This document shows positions 1-12,659 of a stretch of DNA of 64,000 nucleotides, in pieces. The notes beneath the pieces were generated by a model. That model was not told where the DNA came from, did no database searches, and saw nothing but the letters and a program-made list of their open reading frames with translations. This stretch comes from Ilex aquifolium (lineage: Eukaryota > Streptophyta > Magnoliopsida > Aquifoliales > Aquifoliaceae), in contig OX637395.1 of the NCBI GenBank assembly GCA_951799425.1, positions 888,501-952,500 of the forward strand, written 5' to 3'. The stretch's first letter is position 1, and each line of letters starts with the position of its first letter. Position numbers and translations under genes: made by a program.

Positions 1-638
1 CTTTTGCACTCCTACTCTTGATGCGGAGTGAACTAGAGTAGAGCAGAGTCCATGAACCATCCAGTTAGACTAACGGGCCACTGGGCAATGAATCAACCAA
101 GTAGCCCATGGACCCATTTGACCCGATGGACTGGCCCATTTATGGCCCACAGCCCAACTCATTTGGCCCATAAAATCCAACAAAATGGTTAATAATAGGT
201 CAGATTTAAAATGGTCTAAAGACTTGATAAACCATTCGTGTATCTCAGAGAAGCTAAGAAATGGAAATAACATGATCAAGCTTTGTCAATGTGAAAGTAT
301 ACAGCAAGAGCAGGGCATTAATCTCATTAAGTGGAAAATTACATGCTTTACATACGAAAGTGCATAAATGCACTTTTGGACAACAAATCAGCAACATCAG
401 ACATAACACCTTGAAGATAATGAAGCAACTATACGACATTGTGGACACACCAGTAGTAATCGAACATCATCTTGTCTGTCGTCTAAAGCACTGCAAGAAG
501 AACTTTTCAGGTTTCCTTTTCATAAATTGTCAAGTCAATGTGAACTGTGCAGTTCAATTCCTTGACAGAACACATCTTCAAGATCTTTCAAGACTCAGAA
601 GCAATGACGGAAGCTCGTTGTCCCAAGAAAAGCGTCTC
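1..638. other. 3' flank of the zinc-ribbon gene
   Basis: Non-coding sequence downstream of the stop codon of the minus-strand gene that ends at 639; its 3' UTR must lie here. A short stretch at about 70-180 repeats the word GGCCCA/TGGCCC several times, which looks like a repeat remnant. No coding frame here resembles a protein I know. Confidence 0.5.
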
Positions 639-3600
639 TTAAGCAGCCGTTCTTGGTTTCATGCCAAATCCATGCTTTAACTTCTCAACCCTGTTCAAAA
701 GTTCGAGTTAGTCATGCTTGGAATCATTCCACAAATAAGTAATATCGTTTTTTGGCTATCATATGCGCAAGTTCTTCCGCTTACTGAGCAATCTAAGACC
801 CACATAAATGCAAATAGAAATAATTTAAGGCTAAATCACAGCCACATTTTTCGTTACGAAAATATCAGGGCCATGACAGCAGTTGGCTGGCTACAAGGCA
901 CCTCAGTTGACAGAGCAGTTTAAAACATGGAAATAAGATCAAGTATTTAATAAACAACCACAAATACTAGTATGCATGGGGATTTTCTGAGTTCAAATAG
1001 AATGCATGAGGGGTTTTTTTTTTTTTTGGGAGGGGGGGTTTGGAGTGTGATAGTCGTTGCTATAGTTGTTCTTGTTATGTTTGCTAATCTTTAGAGTGGG
1101 ACTAGAACGTAAATGGCAGTTTTGTAAACAGCAAGTTGAAATGATTCTAGAATGTAAATGGCAGAAGCATGGCTTTAGGTTCATAGCAGCAAGTTAAAGG
1201 CGTCTTAGTAGTTTCTATTTCTGCAACAAATATTGTTAACCTGTTGACAGAATGTCAACAAATTGTTTAGTGACTCCAATCCATCTGAGGGCCCTGCTAG
1301 TGAGATATATCTAAGCCCAAGGGCACTCCCATTTTTCAATTTGAAAGGTAAAATTTTTACTAGCTGAAACTCAATCCGGTGGCTCAAGTCACATGTTATT
1401 TGAAGGATCTGACATGATGCTGGAAAAGTATTCAACTGCTCCAATTGCGTATGCTTTTATTAAATAGCATACTAAAAGGGATTCGAGTGATCATTAGACA
1501 CGGGAAATCGATAGGAAGCAGAAATCAATAGAACTAATTCAGGCAGCTAAAGTTTCAATAACCAATGGAAGCATCATTCAGTTAACCGAGGCTTACGTTG
1601 GAGCGAGTTTGCCAAGACTTTCAAGCTCTTCACCAGAGTCCTCATCCAGGACTCTCCCAGATATCTCAACAATGTAAGATCTATCTCCATCAGTTGGGAG
1701 CCCTCTACTTCCAAGCAAATTCAAATCTTTTGGGTGAAGCTCTCTCCCATTCACAAAAACACCGGTGGTTCCACCAGCACAATTTTCTGGCATGGGATAA
1801 TTAAATTCTTCAATAAATGGCTGCAACAAAATATTATTTTTTCTGGTTAGCATCACTGGTTGTACAAGTTATCACTATAGACGAGCATTTGTATGTCTCC
1901 ACGAATTTAGTTAATCTTACAGGAATAATGCCAAGACAAGGCCCACCCATAACACCCCAGAATCCAGCTCGGGAATCATACCTGGAAAGGCATATTGAGA
2001 AAGGAAAAACCATTAGTACTTAAAAAGTGAACACACAATTCTGCATCAAGTACAACCGTGAGATACAGCAAACAATCTGTAACATACCTGTTTTAACTTA
2101 AAAACAAGCTTCATGTTTATATGTACTAGAGTTCATTAGAAAGCCAACCAAGCAGAAACAGTCAATCAGAATGAGATCAAGTCGTACGAAATGAATCTAC
2201 TTCAATCATTCAGGGAATTTCTACAATTTTGGCTTAATTGATTTGCACCTCCATAAGGCCCTATTTTGTTTAAAACCTCAACATATGATGAAATAAAATA
2301 AGTTCATTTTATTAATTCTTTAGATGTGGCTGTCCCATTTCCAAATAAGGCAACAGTTTTGTTTTATATATGACGGTATTTAAGCCTAGAAATTAAATAC
2401 CGTGCTAAAATTGTAAACCTATAACAGATTGAGTCAACAAACAGGCATTATCAATCTGTTACTTCTTCAGTCTAATAACCTATTTGAATTTTGGAAAGTC
2501 ATTGAATTGTCTAATAAAAACCTGTCATGGGACTGGATTGGCTTCGTACCAAATCCTTTGTACACCTATCTACTGGAGGAGCAAGCAGTAGTGAAGTTAC
2601 CCCATGTTTCCTCTAATGAGTCTAGAACTCATTGCATGGCAAAACCAGAGTTGATACCCAACGCATACAACTAAGGTATGCAGGTTTGTAGTACGACTAA
2701 TACTCATATGATAAAGAAATCTCGAGTGCAAATTTACACACAAAAGAAAATGAATATGAACGGTCTGGGTGGTTACATCTGCACGTACTTACCAGTATTG
2801 TCCGGGATGGATTTGTCCAGCTAACTTTTCAGCCTTCTTAATCAACCGCTCTGGTATAGGATGCCCATTCACTGTAACATTGGTACTGTCCTCCTCATCA
2901 GTTTGACTAGATTTAGAAGAGTCCCTGAAGCTCTTCTTGATAATGCCGGCAAAGAATGATTCAGCTCTTTTGTTGGCTCTCAGTTGACCTTCTCCTCTAC
3001 TCACATCACTTGAATCTTGAGATGTCCCAGTATTGGAGTAGTCATTGGATGATATATCAATCTCAGTTGCGAGTGATGAATCTTTCATAGAATTTTGCCA
3101 TGAAACAACCCTCTTTGGCATCTCTTTCTCCTGTTCTGAGCGTCCACTTACATTTCCCTTTCCAGATCGATGGTATTTAGTAGAGTAGTCAAAATGATCT
3201 TGAAGGGGTGAACCAGCAGCTGGTGGTGACGCATCAACTTTAATTGGCAGCTCAGCAGAGATGGCATTTTTTCTTGCAGCAGTCAAACTCTCTGGATCGT
3301 CCTCATCGTCAGAAGTACAGGAAGGTGTAGCACGAAGGCTCTTCATTTCTGCTGACTTGTTTGAGTTAAAACCCTGAGCTGTCGATGATGAAACCAGTTC
3401 TCTATCCATTGACTGAAAATCATAACCAGAATTATCATAATCATCGGATGAAAAGTTCATGCTAGCCCCAGTTAGATGGCCATGGTTATGTGAATTACCA
3501 TCTTTCTTCACTACATTAGAGCTATTATCAACCTCTGCAAAAGTTTTCTTTGCTTCTCTAGCAACAGAAACAAGAAGTCGCTTGTTGGTAACTTCATAAA

Positions 3601-5483
3601 GGATGACCGTAGAGCATGCCCCACATCTCATCTCCTTTTGAATTTTTCCCATAAGCAAAACTTTCTTAGGCAGTTTCAGCAATTCAAAACAATTGCAACA
3701 TGCCACAAATGGAGCAGCACCAGCTATGGGGCGGCAATGCCGCGCACCAGGGGCTACCGCTACCCTTGGAGGACGGCGATGAACAAATCCACCCACTTCA
3801 GAATTAACATCACTGGACCATCTTGTATGGAATTGTTGATTAGGATTATTAAATGGAGGAGGATTGGAAATTTTACTATTATAATGCTGTGGACCAAATG
3901 CACCAAGGTGTTCATGATGAGAGAACATCGGGTCGTTTGGGACAGTTGAAACCCTTTTGTCATAGAAGCCAGTAGTTCTAACAGGTGGAGGAACTTGGTG
4001 GTATTTGTTGTAGCAATGGAAACAGGAGCAAGATGGATGATGAGGGTTCAAATCAGGTGGGTATGTTTCATACGGATCCTTCTGGACCATATCATTGTCC
4101 ATATAGAGCCCGGAATAGTATGGGTGAGGTGGTTGCTGTTGGAAAGGACCTGGTGCTTGGAGGGGTGCTCTCCTTGGCATTTGGGATCTAAAAGGATCGC
4201 CAAATCCTTGACTTTGATATGATCTATGAATTGGAGGGTAAAAATTATGCATAAGCATTTCCTGCTTACTTGAAAAAGGAGATGGTTCGGCATAAGGACT
4301 AATATAAGGAGGTCTTGCAACATGTTTATCAGCTACAGGATATTGCATTGAAGCTCTTTTCAACCCCAAAGGGACATCAGGAAACCAGTACTCAGAACCA
4401 CTATAAGGATCCTGATGAACTATCCTCCTGTCTGGAGGAACCTTTTCTTGGGGTTTGTCGGCTACATTACAAGACCTACTAATTTGATCCTTCAGCTCAT
4501 CAATTTTCTTCAAAAGCTCTGCTCGATCTTGTTCATAATACTCCACCTTATTAAACCCACTTGAGTCACTCCTATTCTTCTCTGGCTCATCGTAACCATA
4601 ACTGGACCCTAACTGTAACTGGTAATTCGATGGACTCTCTTCAGGATACTTTGACGATGAATATCTCACATCCTCTACATCAAACCTTTCGGTCCTCCTC
4701 AGCCCCTCCATCTCACCACTCTCCCCAAATCTCCAATCTGACATTCGCCTTCCTGACCCAGTTGCATTTCCCTTTTGCAGTCTCAAGTTCTCAAATTCTT
4801 TTGACATCTTTGCATGACCCAATTCATCAATATTCTTATTGATCTCCAGATCATTTTCAACACCCCACTTATCAGCTCTTATCACCGAATCTTTCCTCTT
4901 CTCAGATCTACCAGAACTACCATTCGACTTACAATCATTCTCAGACCCATCACTGAAAACCTCCCGCTTCATCATTCGTTTATCCAAAAAGTCAAAATTC
5001 TCTGATTTCTCAGAAAATTTCTCTGAAACCCCTCTTACCCTTTCTTCATCAGACTTCTCTGAGAATGAATCTGCCTCAACATTATTATTCTTCGCTGCAA
5101 ATTAAAGAAAAGGAAATTTCCTATTTTACAACATTGCACATATGCGAAAGAAAATACAGAAAGTAGAGGAAAATAAAAGGAAATATAACATCTTAATTTC
5201 AAGTTCTTAACTTTTTCCCAGTATTTAGGACCCAACAAAGCAAGAAAACTATACCCAAAATCAACAAGAACAAAACATATAGTTATGACTGCAATTTTTC
5301 CGATCTATTAGTAAGTATTCCCGGGAACCAAACAGAAAATAACAAAGAGAGAATTGAAGAAAGCGTACATCGAAGAACAGCACCACAAGCACCACACTGA
5401 TAAACAGAGTAATCAGTGACCTCTGGTAGTAGGTTTTCGCACTTTGGGCAACGAACCAGACGAACTTTCGCTGGTTCAGACAT
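639..5483 (-). CDS. Zinc-ribbon (DUF3133) protein with XLG-like C-terminal domain, EDR4 family
   Basis: Five coding exons on the minus strand: 5369-5483, 2793-5094, 1921-1981, 1597-1820 and 639-690. All introns are GT-AG and the sum is 2754 nt, giving 917 residues in frame. Residues 1-38 hold a zinc ribbon, Cys12-x2-Cys15 and Cys30-x2-Cys33, with the phrase VRCPKCENLLPE typical of ENHANCED DISEASE RESISTANCE 4 relatives. A charged, low-complexity middle contains a short coiled coil (about 223-245) and a Pro/Tyr/His-rich part. A second zinc ribbon, the DUF3133 core, has cysteines near 504-507 and 529-532 (PFVACCNC, then MRCGAC). The C-terminus reads HPGQYWYDSRAGFWGVMGGP and later GVFVNGREL. 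That resembles the segment ahead of the G-alpha domain in plant extra-large G proteins, but no GTPase follows. From memory the closest Arabidopsis protein is At4g01090, annotated as extra-large-G-like. Function is unproven; membrane-trafficking or immunity roles are by analogy with EDR4. The start at 5483 is the ATG directly before the conserved zinc ribbon. Confidence 0.93.
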
Positions 5484-5728
5484 TGTTGTAGATTAACTTC
5501 AAATCAAAAGCTTATTCAAAAATATAAACGATATATCATTCCAAGAAATCGAAATATATGAACGGTTCTGCTTTAATTTCACTCAGAAATCTAACAGAAA
5601 CATAGAAGCTGTCAAAACAATACCGAAAGAAAAAAAAAATCTCTTGCTTCGAAAAAGCGAGTTCTGAGAAAATCAGAGTTTTTCTGAAACACACACAGCT
5701 TTTCCAAGCTGCTGACGAAAAATGAACA

Positions 5729-5747
5729 CGAGAGAGAGAGAGAGAAA
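5729..5747. repeat. GA dinucleotide run in the 5' leader/promoter of the zinc-ribbon gene
   Basis: A pure AG/GA run about 250 bp upstream of the start codon. Read on the coding strand it is a CT-rich leader, common in plant promoters and 5' UTRs. A second GTGTG/GAGAGA run lies at about 5995-6031. Confidence 0.7.
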
Positions 5748-5789
5748 GGTCTAATGTTTCTGCGGCTTTTCTTTGTTTCACAATTGTAT

Positions 5790-7639
5790 GTGTTTTAGTT
5801 TAGAATATAGGTAAGAGGTGAGATAGGAAAGCACTCTCGGTGGTGTAATTGAAGCAAATGGTGATATTAGTTAGAAAAAATTTCAGTTACACCCCTCATA
5901 AATAATTGTAATTCTAAAACATAAAATATTTTATATCAATCACCACCACCAACGCTTCACACTTCCACAAAATATTTTTTCTTTTTCCTTTTTGTCTGTG
6001 TGTGGTGTGGGTGTGTGAGAGAGAGAGAGAATTCAAGAAAAGAAATACAATATCTTTAAATGTAAATCCATCTCAATTAAATTAGTCCTCTAAAGGTCGC
6101 AAGGTCAAACTCAAAGCACACAATTTTTACCTATACCAATTGAGGTGGTAGTTGCAACGAGAGATGGTGGAGAAGACGCGATAGTATGATATATCTTTTT
6201 CTCTATATCCATAATATAAATAATTTAAGTATGATAAACATGAGATAAAATCTAATTTAGCTATATAATTATTTTTTATGTATTTTATCAAATGTTTTAA
6301 CGAAAATATTTACGTTCAACACATGTGGTACATTGTTAGTCATATAAAAAATATCAAGTCTATCCATCATTAATATAGCAAACCATAAAGGGATATCAGT
6401 GTAATTTGTCCTAAAATTTACCAAGTTATACTCTTCTGCACAACATGGTGACATGTTCTTGCTCACGCAATGAGATAGATGAAACAACACTCACAATGAA
6501 TTGAATTTTCCAAGTCAAACTAGGGGCCTAGTCAATTAATATTTTCAAATTTTTCTTTTTTGGATGGGCCGAGGCCTAATATTAAATAAGTTTAGCTACA
6601 TGACCAATGACAACTTCTAAGCAAACCATGACCATGAAATAGTCTAAGACAAATTCGAGAACAAAATCGATAGATTCAAATGATAGAAGGTAATGATCAG
6701 AATGTAACGACTAATTCAGACATGAGGATATAGGATAATTTGAACACCCTAAAAGTCACCGACAAATATTAAAATTGTAAACATTTTTCTTCTTAATTTT
6801 GTAAAACATTTATATGAAAATTTCTCCTAAGTGCATTCCACAATCACCTTTTAGGGTTAATTACAAAATGCCTCTTCAAAATTACACAATCTCCTAAGTA
6901 TTTCACCTTTTAGGGTTTTACCTGTCGGGGTTTGCTGACTTCTTGGGGATATTAGGGTTGTTGGTTACAAGTGGGTGGATGGGTTTGCAGAAGAGGGGTT
7001 GGGGGTTGGGAAAAAATATAAATAATGCCAAACAATTTAAATAGAATTCAAATACATATCATCTCTTAGATAAGAATTGGGTATAACTGTTACACTGATA
7101 GGGGGTTGGGTATAACTGTTACACCACATCAGTAATGTAATGACTTTGGATCAAGTGACCAACTTCTCTTAACTGTTAATGGTTAGATTAACGGATTTGG
7201 AGTAATTGATCTAATATTCAAACTTGAAGGGAATAAATTGTTTAAATTGAAATTAAAGAGATCTAATTACAATATGAGCCAAACTTTGGCGGGATATTTT
7301 ATAATTAACCCAATTTTGTTTTTTCATTGACCTTATGGGCTTGTTTTTCCAGTGAGACAAAGAAAAGCATAGTTTTGACCATTTCTGAAAAGATGTGAGC
7401 GCGTAAGGTCACCACAATGTCATTTTAGAACATTACCGTGTTATATTTAATCCCCAATCCTTCACTACCAAACACTCCTAATCAATCAGCGGGACCCGAC
7501 TCTTGTTTCTTGTGCTACTTCTGTCACTGTTGCTCTGGCCCACCACAGCACCCCCTCCTGGAATATGTCAAAAAGGGCGAAAAAAAAAAAAAAAAACTTT
7601 TACCCAATTTTAGAATAACATATTGCCTGTCATAAATAT
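5790..7639. other. Intergenic, upstream of the zinc-ribbon gene
   Basis: AT-rich non-coding DNA. A piece at about 7025-7075 resembles the left half of the 170-bp MITE family annotated at 7791. The words GGGGGTTGGG and TATAACTGTTACAC recur at about 7000-7125, suggesting a small local duplication. No coding signal. Confidence 0.5.
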
Positions 7640-7790
7640 GTGTCAAAGTAACGTAAGGGATATCTCAAGTAATAATCATGAATTTTTTAATTTCGACGTG
7701 GATGAATTGTCTTTGATCAATTCGGGAAGGGATTAGTCGAGGTGTTCCCAAATTGACCCGGACACCCTTTATTATTGAACCAAAAAAATA
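7640..7790 (+). mobile_element. tRNA-derived SINE, 3' portion
   Basis: Shares the body of a SINE family found about nine times in this window: a word like GACGTGGATGAATTGTCTTTGAT, then AGGGATTAGTCGAGGTG, then an A-rich tail (seven A's at about 7782-7788). The 5' tRNA-like head is missing or too diverged to see. It lies directly beside the MITE that starts at 7791. Confidence 0.6.
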
Positions 7791-7955
7791 AGAAAAACAC
7801 TACACAACCTAATTGAAACTAAAAATTATAACTCAAATGCATATCATCTCTTGAATGAATATGTCTCACTGAAAAGGTTGATGGAATGACTATGTATTTG
7901 AATTATAATTTTTTTGAATTTTATTTGTATTGTGTAACATTACTCAAAAAATAAA
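7791..7955. mobile_element. MITE, 170-bp family, copy 1
   Basis: Short element with imperfect inverted ends: left ACACTACACAACC...GAAACT and right ATTTGTATTGTGTAACATT. The core CAAATGCATATCATCTCTTG is shared with copies at 18185 and 34833. No coding capacity. The superfamily cannot be set without a clear target duplication. Confidence 0.65.
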
Positions 7956-9726
7956 TATGTGTGAGAGCTATTCTTTTCTATAGAAGTGGACATGTATTAA
8001 TAATATGTGATTTCTTATTAAAAAGATTAATAAAAAATGTTGTAGAGAATATTTGATTTAATAAATCTCACCTACATGGGATAGAATTATCCCACCTCCA
8101 AGATTTTTTTATACCATTCACCCAAGTGCAAGATATAATTCAGGGTTTATCTTGAAACTGAAAATTGTGCTCTTTTTTATTCTATTCACTTGCGCTCAAG
8201 ATAAACAAACCCTAAGATAAAATTAGTCAAATCTCGTGATTATATTCACGACTCGAACACATTGTCAAGCTGTCCTTGCTCAGATCAGTTTTACTTTTTC
8301 CATGTCAATTTTTTCAACCATGGTAGGTGGGTAAGACCCCCATCTTTGTCAATGATGTTGCCTGATTGAACTTCTGGATTATAGACACATGCTCTGCATG
8401 TAAATTCTTCCAAATTCATTGGATTAGTTGTGTATTTTGTGGTCGAAAAAGGTCTAAATTTCTTGGCATAATTGGGAACTTTTCAAAGAGAAAGAAAAGG
8501 GTTTTGACGGAGTATATCATAGCTCATCTCAGCCACGAATAGAAGGGATTCCTAGTGAATGTTCATACAAGTTCAAAGCACACTCTTAATCTCTCTTTCT
8601 GTAAACATTTGGATGGAAAAAAATGAGGATCGAAGAATTTAAACCGATATTCTCTATTCTAGTTTAAAGATATGATATTATGACGTCAATTACAACAATA
8701 TCGTTTCAATTGTGGAAGACCATAATCAAGAGTAATTCAAAAATTTCATAAATCTCAAGGCACATGTGACGTATCAATAAAATTAGGGAAGTTGATGGAA
8801 TTAGGCTCTACAATCTTCTTTTTCTTATTGTGACGCCTATGTAAAAAGAACATACAATGGAGAATGGAGAAGTTATTATTATCTACTTGTACCCCATTCA
8901 AGATAAGAAAATTAACAAGAAAGATAAATAAAAGAAATGTAGTAGGAAACACTCAAAATGAAAAGGAGTTAGTTGCCTTAAAATACCATTGGCTTGGAGA
9001 TATGGGTTATCTAGAATGAAAACATGATTTTTTTCCCCCTTCTTCAAGCATAATGCAATTGAAAAAATTGTTTTTTTTTATCGCTTAAGCGACGGTGAAT
9101 AATATAATTCTGATTATAATGTCAAACTACTTGGTAGTTTCACCTTTAATCCTAACTAAAAAATACCTGTTAATCCATTAATGTATATGTGGATTATGAA
9201 CCACAAACTAAGCCTAGAGATAAACGCTTTATCACTCAAACATGCCACTGAAAAGATACAAAGATGAATTTTTTTTCCTTTGGTTGAAATACCAAACTTC
9301 TTTTTTTATTGTATTTACAACTTGCATCCTATTTTTCTTCAAAAAATGAGTATTTTTTTTTCAGATCAAGACTTTTGTCTAGGAGATTAATCTCATAGTA
9401 GATGAACCTTCTAAATAAGGGGCAAATGAAGAACCCTAATTTTGTAATCATTTTAAAATCACCAGGTCAAATTTCTAGAAAGTCAATGTCAAAGAATGTC
9501 AATTTTGATCCTCTTGTCGGCTTGTGATATTTTTTTGGACCTCAAGTAAGGTTGGGGAACTAGTCAACATTTATTAAAAAAAAAAAAATGGTATCTTGTG
9601 GTTGTAGGGTCACTCTCTTATTACATTTCATTCTTATCAGTTGGCATAGTTAATTATTATTCAACTACTATGGAAATACATACATTATAATATGACAATG
9701 ACATTGCTGTTGAGGCTCCAGGGTCT
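7956..9726. other. Intergenic, no gene seen
   Basis: AT-rich sequence with many homopolymer runs (for example A runs at about 9575-9588). I see no conserved coding frame, tRNA or complete element. Confidence 0.5.
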
Positions 9727-9850
9727 AGGGTAATTTTTTTTTGGTTCAACGGTTAAAGGTTTTCGAACCAGTTTACTCACACCTCAACTAATTTCATTCC
9801 CACTGCGATCAAAGAAAAGTCATCCACTCCACCATCCCCACAACAAAATA
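9727..9850 (-). mobile_element. SINE fragment (3' part)
   Basis: Begins with a T run (the A tail on the minus strand), followed by the family body: GGTTCAACGGTTAA, CTCACACCTCAACTAAT and GATCAAAGAAAAGTCATCCA. The 5' head is absent. Confidence 0.55.
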
Positions 9851-9982
9851 AGTACTTACATATGGTGTCACTCTATTGAAATGATTAAATTTTTAATAAA
9901 GTTTTTTATTGAACATGTTACTGTTTAATATTACTATTTTTTTGTTGAGCGTGTTAATGTTTAATGTTACTATATATATATA

Positions 9983-10160
9983 CTAGTTATTGCATGTGCC
10001 TGAAGGCACATAATAATAAAAAATGGTAAACAATAAATATATTTGTATCCAAAATTAAATCACAAATATAGAGGAGAGATAAATGAATTTAAGCATCGAT
10101 TTGTAGTGGGGGTGAGAGGTGGTGGGCGGCAATGGTGGTGGTAGGAGATGGTGATGGTTG
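9983..10160 (-). mobile_element. Helitron-like 3' terminus with start of a TGG tract
   Basis: Read on the minus strand the end is GTGCC-TTCA-GGCAC (5-bp stem, 4-base loop; plus-strand 9996-10009), then about 9 bases, then CTAG at 9983-9986 next to a T. This is the classic Helitron 3' end. It shares about 110 bp of subterminal sequence with the elements at 36083, 42310 and, inverted, about 13860-13960. A GGT/TGG-rich tract begins at about 10105. The 5' partner is unclear. Confidence 0.65.
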
Positions 10161-12650
10161 TGGTACGTGGCTAGATCGGTGCATGGAGCTCAGAGCTCTC
10201 TTTATAGAGGGTTCTGACCCTTTGTGATTATGGGACGTCTCACCGCGTCTCATGTCATGAAGAGAGACTTTGGTGGTTCAAGTCCGGATTGTGAGCTTCT
10301 CGAAAGGTGACGTAGCTGCTAAGCGGCTGTGATTGATCAGGGGCCAGAATGTGGATGGATGGCCGTCCTCTCTTGTTCCTTCCGGATACTTTGATCTGCC
10401 TAATGGCTGAGATCTATGATTAAAAGAGAAAAACTAGATTTAAGTCCCAGGTGGACTGGTTGTTCTACAGTAAAGACCGATTATAGACTATTGTGTTTGG
10501 TCTTTTGATTTGTAGATCTTTCTGGTCCCCAAGCCTGTTCCTTGCTTCATCCACCGTCTAATAGACGTCGTCCCTTTGATTTTCTTTTGAAGCTCAAAGG
10601 AGGAATGTTTAGACAGGAGTTGTGAATTTGTGGTGACTGGGGTGAGGATGACTTCTTCATTCTCAGATGGCGTTTAACCTATAAGAATTTAGTCTTCGAC
10701 TGGGGTGATGAATTGCTCCTCTAGCTTTCATACCTGCTCGAGTGATGCAACGTGGCATCATGGCAGGTCACACCGTCATTGGTGTGATATTACTCTGACT
10801 TCCACACTTTCTTCAGATAAGACGCTTCTATTTGAATGAAGACAGGGTTTGACAAACCACGGCGCCACCCCATGGCTTTATCCCATTTAGGAAAGTGTAG
10901 TTGTATTTTCTGTTGACATTTGATCGGCCTTATTTTAGGTCCCATCGCTACCAACATTATACAACTGCTGGGCGGGAAGGATTTAAATGAAACCCTTCCG
11001 GTGACCAAGGCGGTAGGTGGATTATGACCAAAATACCTTTCCCCTTGTTCATACACTAGTTGTCTTTCACCAGACCTGCAATCGCGGCTATCTGCCCGTG
11101 GTGAGTTTTAGAATGAAAATAGGGGCTTACAGTTTCACTGCACTTTCAAAATAAGCAGTGAACGGATTCGTCCGTCTAGCATATAATGCTTTTCGGGACC
11201 GCTTGGCCGATTCCCCTTTCTTGAATCCTTGACCTGTTCAAGGTCCTACTTCTATCTACCTTACCAGATTTTGAGTTATATAGGGTAGGCTAGAAACAGA
11301 AGTGGATTAGGGTTGAGGGATCCACTATCTACTTCCCAGTATTTGGGTCGGAACCCTCTTCTCAAATGTTCCTCCTTGTAGGGTAACCACATGGAGTGGT
11401 CCTATGGAGATGTGCACCTTGGTTACCCTCACTTCTGTATTTTGTATACTGTGGGGGCGCCCTTTAATGAGGAACTTGCCTTCTTGGTTGAATAAGGCAA
11501 GAATTATGGATAAAGTTTTGGGGTTATTACCTGCTTGCTCCACTATATAATTCTGTTTTCTGGAGTTACGATAACACAACTGTTCCTTGTGAGGGGTCAG
11601 GTGTAGTTCAAATGTCATTTAGTATGCTACCTGTCATAGCTCTGACAGGGTGTCGATGCCCATATCCACCAGTTCTGGTGGGTATGGAAACCGGAAGTCT
11701 CATGTTGTTCGTCAGCACTATGGCATGATCGGATTGTACCAGTGACAAGTGTTTCGGTGGTTAGTTTGACATTAGGATCCTCTCAGCTATCTAAGTGCCA
11801 CTCGTTGGAGTGTGGTACTTGCTTGACAGCTGGGATCTTTCCTAGGTGATGGCTGGGACTGCGTTTTCTTTGGGGACGCAGGTTTCCATCTGAATTGGAG
11901 GAGGCCTATATAAAGAAATTATTTACAGTCTACTTTGCTGGCCTTGAATCTTCTTTCTTGAGTTTGACTGGCTTAGTAGCCACCTGGGCAACCTTTGACT
12001 CTGAAGGGAGGTTCAAGGTGTTGCACAAGCTCCTTGGGGGGCACTTGACTTGGGGGGGAGTGCCCGCACCGTTAAGGGAGTCTTTGTGTGGCTCAGGTTA
12101 GATTATGCCATGGTTATCTCCTAATGAGTCTCATCTTTATACTAAGCGGACTATTAGTTTCAATCTTTTATTGAACTAGTCGTTCATCAAAGCTTCCGGG
12201 TGAAAAGCTAGGTGTAAGTCCTTATATTCGGGGCTTACCTAGGATACATACAGACCTGCTATTTGCTATGGTGAGCGCGGCGTAGGTTGACAAGCTTGTC
12301 GCGGATGACAACTGATGATAAGACTTTATGGCTGTCAGCCGCAACTAACTAGAGATAGGGGAGGCTGATTATCTGTGTGACATCGATTCGGTGGTTAGAG
12401 AGGTTAGTTCAAGGCCCTGATAATCATAACCGGGCGTCTGACACCAGAGCGATCACGACATTTACTCGGGTTTAGCCTAGACAACGGTTCAAGGATTATC
12501 TTGTCCTTGGTGACGTTTGGCATCGGGATCGTAAGGTCGTTGTTGAATATAGGAAGATCTTAGGCAATCAGGGGGTTTACTCCAATCGGAAGACTTGCTT
12601 TTCCATAGGGATTGAATGCCGGATTAATCACTTCACGGATATATATATAG
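10161..12650. other. GC-richer segment, unclassified (possible captured or inserted DNA)
   Basis: About 2.5 kb with visibly higher GC than its surroundings, between two inverted Helitron-like termini. Open frames of 60-97 codons (for example minus 11325-11618 and plus 11895-12101) match nothing I recognise. A TATA-like word, CCTATATAAAG, lies at about 11905. It could be host DNA carried by a Helitron, or the remnant of an LTR element; I cannot tell which. Confidence 0.45.
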
Positions 12651-12659
12651 TAACATATA

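Noticed and set aside
1593-1856. Separate 87-residue gene starting at a GTG
   Set aside because: It is exon 4 of the zinc-ribbon gene plus intron sequence on both sides; exact GT-AG borders at 1597 and 1820 restore the frame.
10262-10300. tRNA-like T-loop word GGTTCAAGTCC
   Set aside because: No matching acceptor or D stem could be paired around it; probably chance or SINE-like debris.
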